Position numbers and translations under genes: made by a program. The notes below the pieces were generated by a model, which searched no databases, was not told the DNA's origin, and saw only the letters and a program-made list of their open reading frames with translations. From positions 1,860,001 to 1,924,000 of the forward strand of contig JAECYW010000004.1 of assembly GCA_023014335.1 (NCBI GenBank): a DNA stretch of 64,000 nt, in the 5' to 3' direction. Below are positions 1 to 12,202 of the stretch, one piece after another. Source of the DNA: Galerina marginata (lineage: Eukaryota > Basidiomycota > Agaricomycetes > Agaricales > Galerinaceae). Position 1 is the first letter of the stretch. Every line of letters begins with the position of its first letter.

Positions 1-2690
1 ATATCCCAGGACTGACTGCCGCCGTTATCCACGGATTGAGCCCGTTTTAGTATGCCAAATTATAGATCCGCGTTTTCCCAGCTGACTGCAAGAAGATCAT
101 ATTGTCAAATACAAAGGCGCTGCATATGCTGAACCTTCTTTGAACGGCTACGATTTCAACGTTTCAAACGACACGTTTGTCAATCGACTTAAAGTGTCAA
201 GTGAGGAATCATGATGAGTCTAAATGGCGATAACACATTCTAATCGAGGTTTAAACTGGTTTAAATTCGATTTTTTCTCTGCCGACGGGGTTTTTCTTTC
301 GCCAGAACGGAGTGGTACTTATCAATTGGAGCAGGTGTCAAGGCTTCCTATGCCATAACTTGCTGTTCGTCCATTATTTTCTTGGCGTTGGATTTGATTT
401 CTCGCCCGACCTATCTCAGTGCACTCGCCGCTCGGCAACTTTACTCGCCTGAGGAAGGTCGGCAACGAATATTACTTCTGATTTATTCAACTTCTGTAAC
501 GCCGCTTAAACCATATATTGCAGACGATTGCAGACCGTACTCTGCGCTACTCTTGTTCAATCCCCTTGCGCCGAAAATCTGGTCTCCTATACGGACCATA
601 TGACAGATGACAATCGATCAAATCGTCCGTCGTTGGCATTAGGACTCCCCTTCGGGTAGCAATGGCGCGATATCGTGTGCGTCAGTATCACTATACTCAC
701 CAATTCGGCGAGGCTTCTTGATGTTTTTTTAATGGGTCGAATTCAAATGGTTTCAAAGAACGTGTGGGTGTTAGGTATACTTAGGGCGATGCTCGAAATA
801 CTTATTTGTTCCATTAAAAACAAATCCATCATATAATCGTCTAGGCTGTCTGTGGAAAATCGATTGGTCTATGTACTTTGAATCATTCCACGCGTCTTCC
901 TTTTTCCTGTTGAGATCTATTTTTCCGAAATCATTCTTCTAGAATTCCCGGTAATGTAATGGGTTTGCGAACCAGTGCCTGACGAACCTGGTTATGCTCT
1001 CGTCTCTGGAGATGACTGCTGCTTTGGAAGCTCAAGTCAGAAATTTTGAAATGTCGAATCTTTCTTGGATGCTTAAGATTCTTCCATCGAATCTCAAGCC
1101 ACACATCAAAGGAAAACTATCACCCTCCAGGCAGTCCCGGAGCATCTCGCAGCTTCATAACATACCAGTCTTGCAATCGCCAGTCACAGAATGGCGGGCT
1201 CCAATTTTGTTGTCCCGAATTTCATGTGATCTGCCACCAGTTTCTTCTAAGACTTTTTGCAATCGATGCTCGGAAGAATTGTACAAATAAGGCTAGATAT
1301 GATCCTTATTGGTCAACAGGTGTAGCAAGCCCCTCGTCAGGGCTTAGCATTGCGTTGAACGAATAAAACCAGCAAGAAAAGCTTTCGATATACATGATCG
1401 TCAATAGGAATATCTTAAGCGAGAAAACAATGAAATCAAAGGGCTTAATAACAGGGTTGCTCTTGTCAGCGTCGAAGAGCTTTATATAAACATTCTCTAT
1501 GTGTCGAGATTCACCCAGAGAGCATCTTCATTGGGGTCGGCACCGAGGCAAGGTGTTCTTACTAGCCGCCGAATGGTTCGCAGATCCACCGGTGATTAAT
1601 CTAAAAATCCAGTGTTAATAATGTAAGTAAAGAAAGGTTGCGTGGAGCGGTACCGTCGAATGCATATGATGCAAGCCCTTAGCCAACCGTAGCTTCCTAT
1701 AGCAAATCTAGGGAAGCTGGATCTTGATGGAAGTCTATGTGGAGGAAATTAAAAGTTAATGCAATTTATTTTCGAAAGTTAAATGCCGCAGGCAACAAAG
1801 AAGGCAGGGACGACCCATGCTGCTCGAAGGCCAAAGAGCCAAATCTCAATAGAATACGAGCAACTTCTTGTGAAAAGAAGGCGACATCATGATGGACTTG
1901 GCGGCTTCACAAAGGAGACCGAACGCCGTCGCTATGGGTTTAGGTAAGTTCAAAAGCCGCCTGGCGCAGTTGAAAGATATTGCGCACCGCACGAAGGAAC
2001 TGCTTGTTTTTCTCCCGCCTTTCTGACGGGGGAAAATGTAGACAAAGAGTCCTCGTAGGATTTAGATGGCTTTCGAATATTGCCTTCCAACTTCTGCAAA
2101 GTGTTTAGAGCTGCCATTGGCCAGGAAACCATGCAGAATTTTGTCGCGGTACAGAAGTCTGTTCCGATCTCGAGATCTAAAGGCTGAGAAGCGTGCACGA
2201 TATATAAGCCTTGCAAAAAATCGTGCACACCCACGGGTGTTGAACTCCAAGGCAAAGGATACTTGAAATTACTACGGTGTTCCTGTCGAGGTCATTTGGA
2301 ATATCCGAAGTTTCAGCAGCTTCTACATTAGGAGGGGAAGAACAGTATTCACTAAGTAATTGCGCTCAGAGATGCGTTGGGCCTAAGAAAAGACCCATTA
2401 ATTAGCCAAATCCACATTGTCATCCGTTTTGGAGTAAGGTCAGGGACTGGACACCATAAGTCGAGAGACGAATGAATCCCGTCGAGGCAGAGTTGTTGGT
2501 GGAGATTCCAACTGCTTTCGAAGGTATGATAAATCCATAGACGTGATATTAATATTGCCGATTAAAGGTGGAATATGGGAATACGAGGGAATCAATAGAT
2601 ACAGAGGGGGTGATTAACTATCTTCAAAGTGAGCTAGGCTTCAATAGTTGACTGAGTTAAATAGGATCACGAACAATATAAAGAGAAGGG
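1..2690. other. Gene-poor tract, nothing recognised
   Basis: Only short open frames on both strands are present (the longest about 100 codons, for example near 994-1366 and 1950-2255). None resembles a family I know, and none chains into a spliced gene with consistent phase. I see no tRNA cloverleaf, long terminal repeat or simple repeat here. It may be ordinary intergenic DNA or the decayed remains of older genes. Confidence 0.5.
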
Positions 2691-3050
2691 TCATCGAGCC
2701 TTTCCATCTGTCTTTTCCAGTAAGTCTTTGGCTTCGTTGATTTTACTGGCAAGGTATGGAGAACCTCCGCGATCGGGATGGTTTGCGAGCATGATATGCC
2801 GGTGTGCATCCTTTAGCTGGGTGCGCATCCTGGGGCCGTCTCTAATAAAGGGTCAACAAGAAATCTTTCGAGGTACTTAGTAGGTTACATACTTGAGTCC
2901 CAAAATTGCAATCGCTTCCTTACGGTCCATTTTTGCTCTGAAGCCACCTTTGACCCATTGTTCGGCTGCTCCTTTACCCCCTCGTAGAAGAGACCGTCCG
3001 AATACTGCCGCTGCAATGGCACTGACTCCTACAATTATTGGCGTGGCCAT
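2691..3050 (-). CDS. PAM18: PAM18/TIM14, mitochondrial import motor J-protein
   Basis: J-domain co-chaperone of the TIM23 presequence translocase-associated motor. It stimulates mitochondrial Hsp70 at the matrix side of the inner membrane. Two exons (3050-2893 and 2841-2691) give a 102-aa protein, and the phases close exactly. A short N-terminal hydrophobic segment (residues about 4-18) is the single membrane anchor. It is followed by the typical GGF-(R/K)-x-KM linker ([12 protein letters not shown], about 35-46) and a compact J domain with the catalytic HPD motif at residues 74-76 ([12 protein letters not shown]). The family-typical [11 protein letters not shown] helix lies near the C-terminus. 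The length and order match fungal TIM14 closely. The start is the only ATG that places the membrane segment at the N-terminus. Confidence 0.95.
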
Positions 3051-4211
3051 GACTGGTCGAGAATGGGTGGTGCACTGTGAGAGTCACGCTTGACGAACTT
3101 GCGTGACGAACGGCCCGACGTTCCGTTTCTTTACACTGACAGACGACGTTTTGGACGATGTCGACGACCACTCATGCAAACCGGCCTCATCTGTCCAACT
3201 TCTCAACTTGAAGTTAGCCACCTAGAGTTACTCGCGCCTAGGGTGGCAGACTGAACGATCGAATTCAGTATCGAAGTTCTTGTGGTTGAGGCCTATTACT
3301 CGAGCATGATATCATCTCAATATCATCCCTCGTTGCTCAATGATCTCTGTTCGTTTTGCGAGACTATGGGCTACCAGCTTATTGTCACCAACCACGATTA
3401 TGTAAAGTAATTGGCCCTGACTTGGATCCGCTCGATAGTTTATTTTCGGGTTTACGCGGTCTGCAGAAAGCGCATCTGGAGCGGTGAGCCATATCTTTCT
3501 TTCACCATTGTCTATACTATTGGAGTTTATGAGCTCTTCCTCAAGCAGAACCTCTGCCTTTCTGGTTATCCGGCGCCGTATGTCTTATTTTTTCGAGCGC
3601 CTGGAGCAACACGTATTCGCTTTCTTGGAATCGGTCAAGGGCCATAGCATCGGACTCTGCAAGCACCATAAACGTTTGAACAGGTCATCGACTCAACGTT
3701 CTTGAAACCCCAACCTATTCCGGTTGGACGTCCTAGTGGCTGGCCTATCTCTCGACCACGTGCTGAGCGGGGAAGCTACTTCGTGACGATAAGGAATCCT
3801 AACTGGATAAAGTTGCAGCTTCCCTACGTGCTAAGTTAGGCGCATTTCTTGCTTGGGCTGCCTGTACCGCTGCGTCAACGCCTCATATGCTGTCCGAATT
3901 GCTCAATTAACACCTCCATCGTCGACGAATCAGTAAGAATAATTTAATTTCTTGACTAGTTCCTTCATAATAAACTGATTCATCCTATGGCAGTCAAAGT
4001 TAATGCAAGGACTATCCGGAACCTGGACCCGGTTATCAGCCTTAAAGCTGACCTGACTTAAACATGAAGCCGACCGCTAATACGGTCCTAAGCATGGCAT
4101 TGTCTTCGTTATATCAGAAATTTTCAGAATGAAGGTAGTGTGTGCTGAAGAGAATCGGGTACGTTGAAATTTTTCTTGCTTACCTGCTTGCCTATCTAAA
4201 ATCTTCGTTGT
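3051..4211. other. Intergenic, no gene seen
   Basis: About 1.1 kb between the PAM18 start and the first helicase relic. Only short, unrelated open frames are present. It includes the PAM18 promoter (minus-strand gene) on its left side. Sequence just before 4212 may be the eroded 5' part of the helicase pseudogene, but I cannot align it by eye. Confidence 0.4.
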
Positions 4212-5515
4212 TTGTTTCAGCGGATAGAGGTCCCAGCTGTCCACCTCTCCTCGACCTGGGAGTTAAACCCATCGCAAGAACTGGCGGTTCTTTCAGCCTA
4301 TCATGCCGATCGTGTTGTTGTTGTGATCAACTGCGCGTCTGGCACTGGGAAGACTACTGTACTCGCACTCATCGACACAAGCATCGTGGTCTCGAGTGCA
4401 TTCTCTGGCTTGTCGCAAAATCAAACATTACCGTCAAGAATGTCAACAAGCTCTCCTCAATCCATTTCTCTTATTTCATGATTATTGTTGCCCAGCATCG
4501 ATATTAAAAAATTACACGGAAGTTTTATCAGATCGGACAATGTTCCAGAAGATCTCGTTCTTGTGGAACAGCGATTAGCAGGAGTAAAGGCTATCCTATG
4601 TATGCAATGCTTTCGAACATCAAACGAGTCGCAATTGGTTCCTTTACACTCAATGTTTTCGGCGAAGTTAGCCAGATCGAACTTCATCGAAGTTGCGGAC
4701 TATTTCCAATACTTGTGCATTGTCGCTCCACAATGCAAAAGTTAACCTTGATCGGCGGTGGCAAGCGGCGTTGGTCGTTTTATAGCTTTTCGTTGCCCCT
4801 GACTGACTTTCTGCCTTCTAGTTCTACCACTCGAAATCAATATTCGAGAAGGCCCACTTTCAGGACAAATTATGTTATTTGATACAGGGTTCGTTCGTCA
4901 TCAATAGACACCTGGTCGTTCTTCCATGCTGGTCCACTGTCTATATACAAACCTCTTCCCAATTCCCATCGGAAATTTCATATCTCAAAACGTCTGCAAT
5001 TCCCTCCCCCGAAACCAACATACCATTTCTAATCCTTGCTGTCATTTGTCGACGTCCATGGATGAACCTCAAGTCGTACTTGGATGGTAAAGATCCGAAA
5101 TTCAAAACGTCTTTAGAATAGAGCCCAGCCTAAGTCTCATCACTCTGGCAAAAGTTAATATCGCTATCAAACGACCGAGTTGTCACTCTGTACGATACTC
5201 GGTGATTGCGACATAGGTGTTTCAATCAATGTCGACTCCTTCCAGGTTATGCAAACCCGATGTACTGTGATCTAGTCTCTCTCACCTTGCTTTCCATGGG
5301 CACGAAGCCGATTATATTGTGGTTTTTTGTTCGCAAGCAGAAACTTGGCTTTCTGAGCGACATGCGTCGCGTCAATGTTATGCTGACGTGCTGCACGGAG
5401 GGGATTGCAATTTACACCCACAGAGTATATGTTGAACTATCTACCTCGAGTCTCGACTTGGTCTCGACATCGCTCGTCAGCAATCTTCACAAAGTGGATA
5501 GACAGCGATGAAGTT
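4212..5515 (+). pseudogene. Decayed SF1 (UPF1-like) helicase copy
   Basis: This is a broken paralogue of the two intact helicases downstream. Homologous pieces appear in the right order but in different reading frames, with stops between them. The Walker A region has lost its two prolines (CASGTGKTT where the others have GPPGTGKT). The next block reads LVAKSNITVKN where the intact copies read LVAQSNVAVKN. The Walker B acidic pair is lost (GEVSQIE in place of DEASQIE). Motif III is GGGKR instead of GDDKQ. Motif VI keeps MRRVNVMLT, but the following arginine is cysteine (CCTEG instead of RCKKG). No N-terminal half like that of the intact copies could be found upstream. Loss of several catalytic residues plus frameshifts makes it non-functional as a helicase. 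Confidence 0.85.
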
Positions 5516-6062
5516 CTACCACAATTGTGTCCAGTCTTTTGCGTGGTAAATAGCGCTCTAGGTCTGGCTACATGCTGTACTTAATTATTGTCTTAGATGG
5601 TAAGTGGTAGTCGGCCGGTCGGAATTCCTTGAGAGAAGCGAGGTGTGGAGTCAGTCATTCCCGGTCAGAACTATTACATAATAAATGCGCGCCTAATCAG
5701 GATTCGGCTTCAACACTCTTTCTTGCAAATGCTTTGCAGTAACAAAATGCCACAACTGGATCACCGAGCCATGCCTGTTGAAGTGGACCTCAGTGCCCAC
5801 TCCGCTCGTTCTCTCACTCATTCCACTCACTCAACAATGTAATGACTTATCGGCGCCTTACTTAAATTCAACTTGGGTTATCATCCGCGAGGGTCGTTGC
5901 CCACGCGTCATTCGTACCCTTCCCTTCTTTCTTCAATTTATGATGTGGGCAACCTATATGGCATTCGAGTCTTGGAGAGATCCGCCGCGACGCCCTCAGT
6001 TGGTACAAAATGGTGTCTTGCTCAGGTGAACGATACCTCTTCCTGAACAACACCCTAACAGC
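5516..6062. other. Spacer between helicase relic and helicase copy 1
   Basis: About 550 bp. Short open frames occur on both strands without recognisable similarity. It presumably holds the promoter of the helicase starting at 6063. I see no TATA-like or other motif I would defend. Confidence 0.4.
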
Positions 6063-8773
6063 ATGGCCAATTCTACTTTCTATATTACACAGAAAGTCTT
6101 CCAAGCATGCCATCCAGATATACATGTCAGATTGTGCCATGAACACGAATCAGATAGGTTCATGCCTGCATTCTTGGGATCCATCAAGGACAAAGCGACT
6201 GGTGTTGCCCCCATTTATGGTTCAAAATGCTGCATGACGTACCTGGCCATTTCATCGATGACTCAAGTGCTGGTTTTCTCCTTGTCATCAAAGAAGAAAA
6301 GGAATTCAAAGAATCAAACACCTATCTCCCGGTCAGCCCTCCGTGATTTCCTATCCGACCCCACGATTTCAAAATCTGCTTTCCAAATGGACAAGCTAGC
6401 AGCCAGTCTCTTCCTCGATCACGGATTGTATATTGTTAACGGCAGGGACCTTCTCTCGTCCGGCAGAGGGCTTGACTCTCGAGGGTCTCCTGCTGCCCTT
6501 TTGAGCACACTAGGGAATGACATCGATAAGAATGCAGCGCGCACATTGTTCCGTTACGAAGAATCACGTCGGAATGAGCAAAAAGTAGTCGCCGAGCAAG
6601 CATGGGTAGCTTGCCGTACTGCGTTTCTTCCTGACATATTCTCGCGACTAGGCCCAGACCTCATGATTGACACTTTGACTCTCGACGGACCTGTAAGATG
6701 TTTCCATATCTTTCTTACAGTCTCAGTAGAACTGATATCCTCTTAGACGTTGGAAATGATCGCGAAATCCATTCGCGATATGAACAGGCTTATAGGTCTC
6801 AAGCCAACTCGGGTTAAGCATGAAGTTCAGTGCAAATTCAAGTCAGGCAAACTCCACGTTACCTCACAAAGGTATAAAACCAAGGTCGCGCGCACTGGGG
6901 CAGAACAAGTGAGTGAAATCCCGACTTTGTCGTCTATATACTTAATTTGGCTTCGTAGATGTTGAAACTCAACATTCGTCAAAGCAACGGGACGACAAGG
7001 ACTCAGACTGCACAAATGACACATCTCCAGGGACGACTGGCCAAACTGGCCGTCAGTGCGCCAGCTCACGGTTTTGTGCAGTCTGTAGAGACTGTGGGCA
7101 GAGAAAGCCCTACCAGTGCGGAGGAGCGCAGAACTTCTATTATGCTGCAAGCCTTACAACGATGCTTCTTCCCATCAACTCATCCTTTTATCACAGCGAT
7201 CTGGCTTCCCTTGAAGAAGACAAAATGGGCCACATTGCCAAGGAATCGGCTATCTTCCCCGATATATTTTCCTTCCATACGGAAGTTGAACGTGTCTCAA
7301 GAGAGAGCAGTCAGTGCCGCCCTCTCTATCAAGAATGCTGACCGCGTCGTTATCATCCATGGACCTCCTGGAACGGGGAAAACCACTGTTATTGCTGCAA
7401 CCGTCACGAGTCTCATGGCCTCAGCCGATAAGTCCTGCACTCTTTGGCTTGTTGCGCAATCGAATGTCGCGGTGAAAAACATCGCAGAAAAACTGGCATC
7501 TGTAAACTTTTTCAACTTTAAAATTATTGTCTCGAAAGACTATCACTTCGATTGGTATGTTTCTTTAGCAATTTGAAAGTGACCTATTCTCATTATTTAC
7601 CCAAGGCATGAGCACCAATATGAGAAAATCATCCCGAATGTAATTAGGTCAGACGATTTCCCAGAAGACCTTGTACACGCCGAGAGACAGTTACAGGGAT
7701 CGAGGGTCATGCTTTGTACCCTTGGTATGTTCTCCAATGTCAGGCTGGCCAACATTCTTCTTTTAGTTCCTCCACAAATGGTTGTTTTTGACGAGGCCAG
7801 CCAGATTGAAGTAGGGGACTATTTTCCGATGCTGGTCCAGTTTCAGTCAACGTTGCAAAAATTAGTGTTCATCGGCGACGATAAACAGCGTGAGTGTTGT
7901 GTCTATCAACTTTCCTATCGAGCTGGATTATCTCAGTGTCACCATGTTTCATATAGTTGCACCTTACGGCTCAACAGATATCCCTGACCTAGAAAGCATT
8001 TTCGAAAAATCGCACCTTCGGAAAAAAGCAATATTGCTCAATATCCAATGTTAGTATGCTGTCAACAAACAAAATATCCTTTATGTTAACTGCTAACTTG
8101 AACCAGACCGCATGCCAGTTCCTATCGGGGACTTCATATCACGAAATGTGTATAAGGGCCGTCTCAAAAGCCAGCATCTCATATCAGACCTCTCCTGCTG
8201 CCACTTTGTCGACGTCGACAATGGAGTAGAAGAATCTCAAGGCTGTAGCTGGACAGTAAGATATTGAACTGCCCATTCACGTTGATCCTTCTAAACGAGT
8301 TGCAGAATGCTCGCGAAGTTAATGTCGCCGTTAAAATTGCAAGTCAGCTAACCAGCAAAGGCAAATCCTATCGTATTATCACACCATATGATCCTCAGCG
8401 ATCGCGGTTGGAACAAGGGCTGAAGGATGAAGGCCTGCGTTGGGAAGACAGGTGTTTCAACGTGGATTCCTTCCAAGGTACAAGAATAAATTGTATATCA
8501 CCTCAAATCGCTCACTTTTTGGCAGGAAATGAGGACGACTACATTGTCATCTCTCTTGTTCGTACCCACAAGCTCGGCTTCCTGAATGAAATGAGGCGCG
8601 TTAATGTCATGTTAACGCGATGCAAGAAGGGCATGGTTATTTGCACAAACCGCCGCTTTATTGAGGGACCTGGCTCGAAGTCACTTGTTGGCAAACTTTA
8701 CGGATCCTTGGGGGATCCAGTGTGGATAGATGGCAAAGACGTTCTTTCCGATGGAGTGGAACCGTTTGCATAG
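6063..8773 (+). CDS. UPF1/DNA2-like SF1 helicase, copy 1
   Basis: Eight exons (6063-6692, 6747-6908, 6959-7554, 7606-7889, 7957-8049, 8107-8255, 8306-8477, 8526-8773) join in phase to a 777-aa protein. The C-terminal two thirds is an SF1B helicase of the DNA2/NAM7 (AAA_11/AAA_12) type. It has LNVSQERAV (Q motif region), GPPGTGKT at about 399-406, LVAQSNVAVKN (motif Ia), DEASQIE at about 525, GDDKQL (motif III), a ITPYDPQR segment, VDSFQGNEDDYIVISLVRT (motif V) and NVMLTRC (motif VI). The N-terminal part (about 1-210) aligns with the N-terminus of copy 2, for example at the segment FQMDKLAASLFLDHGLYIV. That part looks like a degenerate 3'-5' exonuclease fold without its acidic residues (inference). 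Family members unwind RNA or DNA in ATP-dependent surveillance, repair or silencing. I cannot assign the substrate. Confidence 0.88.
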
Positions 8774-9143
8774 TAAGGACTCGTTGACTGGCCATCATGC
8801 TGCCATCGTCGAATTCAAGTTAAATTGTATATTCGACTGAGAGGGGCTCTGGAACTCCAACGAAGTTTTGATGAGGTCTTCTACGATAAATACGATCCAC
8901 TTTATCTCAAGATTCTGCCGCAATGTTTGCAGTATTTCCAGAACGCGTGAAATTTTGGGTCACGACGCGTAGGCGTTTTTCATGAACCCGTGTGACAAAC
9001 GTAAGGGCACAAAGAAGCACCCGTAGTCCCAAACTTAGACGTTGAACTCGAGGCTGCTGGCAGCTTTCGATGACCTCTTAATCTTATCTACCTTTTCATT
9101 GTTTCTTATCCAACCACCTCAGGCCACTGACTGCTGTGGAGAA

Positions 9144-11959
9144 ATGGCGCCCTCCCTTTCCCTCATCGTTACTCAAGACATTCTAGACGGTCGAGACTGT
9201 TCCGCTCGACTGCCCACTATTAGAATTCCTGAAGCAAGCCTGGAAGATAGTGATCTCTTATCTGTCTTTGATCATCCTCGCCCGCTTGGTATCTCTCCCG
9301 GATATTCTGAAAGTGGGAAGCTCGTGTCTCTTTCGTTTGCAGACAATGACAAGTGCCGAATAATCGAGTTCCAGCACCCTAATAAGCGCGACAACAGGCG
9401 ACCAGCAACGGACAAGGCGGTTGTGCCCCCCGCAATTATCGAAGGCCGGAAACTTATTCAAGACAAGATCTTGTGCCGTCCCATGGGCGATATCTTTGCC
9501 TTCGACATGGGTCCACTTGCGATGTCCCTCTATTGCGACCTGGGTATGTGCATCACATCCGCCGTCGATATTCAATCGGCATTCTCAGCCGTAGCCCGCA
9601 AGCCAATCTCCGCCATCGAGGACGCTCTCGGGAAAGAGTTTGACTCCGTCACGAGTAGTAAGATCAAGATCAAAGCAGACAACGTTAAAAGCCTCTTTTT
9701 ATACCCGGTGTACGATTCTTCGGACAGAAACACAGTGGTGGACTTAGCGGTCAGAGCTTGGGTCTCTCAATTTTTGCCAGGATATGGGAACGGAGAGCAA
9801 CTGTTTGAGAAGGTCCCCCGAATTGACACCAACAAGCTCGGGGCTCAGGTGTGTTCAATTGTCGGATTTAGCTAGATGAAGAGTTTGACCATTGCCATTG
9901 ATCAGCGCCTTGATATGATTGCAAAAGTTGCCAATGATTCCCTCCGCCTCGACCAGAAGAAACCTTTACAAACAACACATCACTTCATTCAGTCAGTTGA
10001 CGCTGCGAGCGACCAAGTCCGGCTCAATTCGACCAACTACAACACCAGAATCCGTGGAGACAGAGTAAGTATCTGTATTGAGTACAATAATGTTTTTGAC
10101 TGTCAGGTTGCTGACTCAATTGGCAATGGTTAGCAAGTCAAGATGCAGGTTACTGGCCAGCATGGTAACTTCACCGTCAAAGGCTCTGTTGTTGGTGTAT
10201 CTGGCCGATCAGGCAATGTCAATGCCCCGAAGACCCTGACAGACAAAATTATTACTACTGTTACCTCCATTGGCCGTGATGATCCAACCACAGCTGAAGC
10301 CCAGCGTGCGGCAACTGTTCTTCGCATTTTACAAGGTTCTGAAAAGCTGCTTGATGAAAGCCCATGGATCCAGAATATTTGGTTCCCTCTTAGTGATGAT
10401 GGCCTTCTCTTGTGGCCCAAAGAATGGACGCAGGCATCCCAAGGTTCTCAAAGGCGTCCAGTTGCTCCTCAACAGGCAAATTTACCATCCCTCCCTTTGA
10501 ACTCATCCCAGCAAAGAGCTGTCAACTATATGTTTTCTGAGCTTGATGACCACCGGATTACTCTGGTTCAGGGTCCCCCAGGAACAGGAAAGACCTCTGT
10601 AATTGCATCCTTTGTTCAGTTTTCTGTTGCTCTTGGTAGAGGAGGAATTTGGCTTGTTGCTCAGTCAAATGTTGCAGTCAAGAATATTGCTGAGAAGCTG
10701 ATCAGTAGTGGCTTTACTGCCTGGAAATTGCTAGTCTCAAAGGATTTCCAATTTCAATGGTATGTATCTACAATAACTTAACACCCTTTCTCATTAATAA
10801 ATATCTGTTAGGCATGAGCATTTATACACCAAGGTCTCAGACAATGTCATCCGCTCAGACCAGTTCAACATTGCTTCCAACAAAGCCAATCTCAGGGGAA
10901 TACAGGTCATCCTTTGCACATTGAGCATGCTTTCCAATGCTCAGATTACCAAATTTGCCAAAGAGGTTCCTTTACGGACCCTAGTTGTTGATGAAGCTAG
11001 CCAGATAGAAATTGGGGATTATATCTCTATTTTTTCAAACTTCAAGAGCACTCTGCGGAAAGCATGTTTCATTGGCGATGACAAACAATGTTAGTTTGCC
11101 ATATCTTTCTCTCTCCATATTATTATCTGATCATTCTATAGTACCACCCTTTGGCCAAGAAGACTTACAAGATCTTCAAAGTATATTTGAAATTACACAC
11201 CTCAGAAAGCATGTTGTTTTTCTTGATACCCAATGTGAGTTATGTTTTTTTTATTGTACAAGCACCTTGCCCACTAGTTCATAGATCGTATGCCTCCTCA
11301 AATTGGAAAAATCATATCAGAAGCAGTCTATGACAACAAGCTCAATTCAAACCCACTACATCTCATCAAGGATGACACCACAGCATGCTATTTTATTGAT
11401 ATTGCTGGAAAAGAAAAAGCCCTTGAAACTGGTTCATTCTTAGTATGTGATTAATTTATATTTGCTTTCACATTTGCTGACTTTGCTTTTGATAGAATGA
11501 ACTAGAATGTCAGGCCATTCTCAAACTTGCACAAAAACTTGAAGAACAAGAAAAAAACTACAGAATCATTACTCCATATGAAGGTCAAAGAAGCCACATT
11601 GAGATGATGATGCAGAAAGAAGGCTTACAGTGGGGTGACAAATGCTTCAATGTTGATTCATTCCAAGGTCTTAATCACTTCATTACTATTACTTAGATCA
11701 GCAATACTGACTACATGATCTAGGAAATGAAGAAGACTTCATTATCATATCTGTTGTTCGAACTCGGGCTTTGGGCTTCCTCAAAAATCTCCGCAGAACC
11801 AATGTTATGCTTAGCCGATGCAAGAAAGGAATGTTTATAGTATCTAGCCTTCAGTTTCTCACTGGAACTGGTGCTGGGTCCTTGGTTGGCCAGATGCTCA
11901 AGAAAATGGATCCAGCAGTCTGGTTGACTCTGGATGATATTGAGGAGGAAAAGTTTTGA
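9144..11959 (+). CDS. UPF1/DNA2-like SF1 helicase, copy 2
   Basis: Paralogue of the previous gene with equivalent intron positions. Exons 9144-9848, 9876-10064, 10134-10759, 10812-11089, 11142-11234, 11285-11442, 11496-11667 and 11724-11959 give 818 aa in phase. Helicase motifs are complete: GPPGTGKT at about 445-452, LVAQSNVAVKN, DEASQIE near 567, GDDKQL, VDSFQGNEEDFIIISVVRT and NVMLSRCKKG. The N-terminal 235 residues contain SGKLVSLSFADNDKC, then FAFDMGPLAMSLYCDLGM and a DLAVRAWV helix. That spacing recalls a DEDD exonuclease without its catalytic acids. The first intron would be only 27 nt and contains an in-frame TAG, while copy 1 has a 54-nt intron at the same place. The start at 9144 (MAPSLSLIV) is preferred; an in-frame ATG at 9042 adds a poorly supported leader. 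The 3' half is strikingly poor in CpG. Confidence 0.85.
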
Positions 11960-11985
11960 ACCAATATTGACCTGACCAGTTCCTG

Positions 11986-12084
11986 ATTCTAGAGTCAAGT
12001 AAAGCTTTAGGAGCATATTCATCTCAGCTCTTCCTCTCAATTGGAGATCCTGATTAGCTTGAATGCATCACTTGACTCTAGAAT
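11986..12084. repeat. 15-bp perfect inverted repeat, 69-bp loop
   Basis: The arms ATTCTAGAGTCAAGT (11986-12000) and its exact reverse complement (12070-12084) lie between the stop of helicase copy 2 (11959) and the stop of the convergent carnitine acetyltransferase (12203). In RNA it would form a stem in either 3' UTR. It could also be the ends of a very small MITE, but I see no clear target-site duplication. Confidence 0.6.
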
Positions 12085-12202
12085 TTGGACAGAATTACCT
12101 ACTATGTCTTTAGCGCTTTGTCACAGAATTATGAATAGAAAACCCAAATTATGTTTATAAGTTGTAGGATTCCAGATTGATACTGTATGCTAAGATTCAA
12201 TA

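Noticed and set aside
9876..11959. A second helicase gene starting at the ATG at 9876
   Set aside because: The upstream exon is in the same frame and aligns with the N-terminus of copy 1 at the same intron position, so one gene is the simpler model, although the TAG at 9873 remains unexplained without splicing.
11986..12084. Definite MITE
   Set aside because: No target-site duplication flanks the arms and no second copy is visible in the window.
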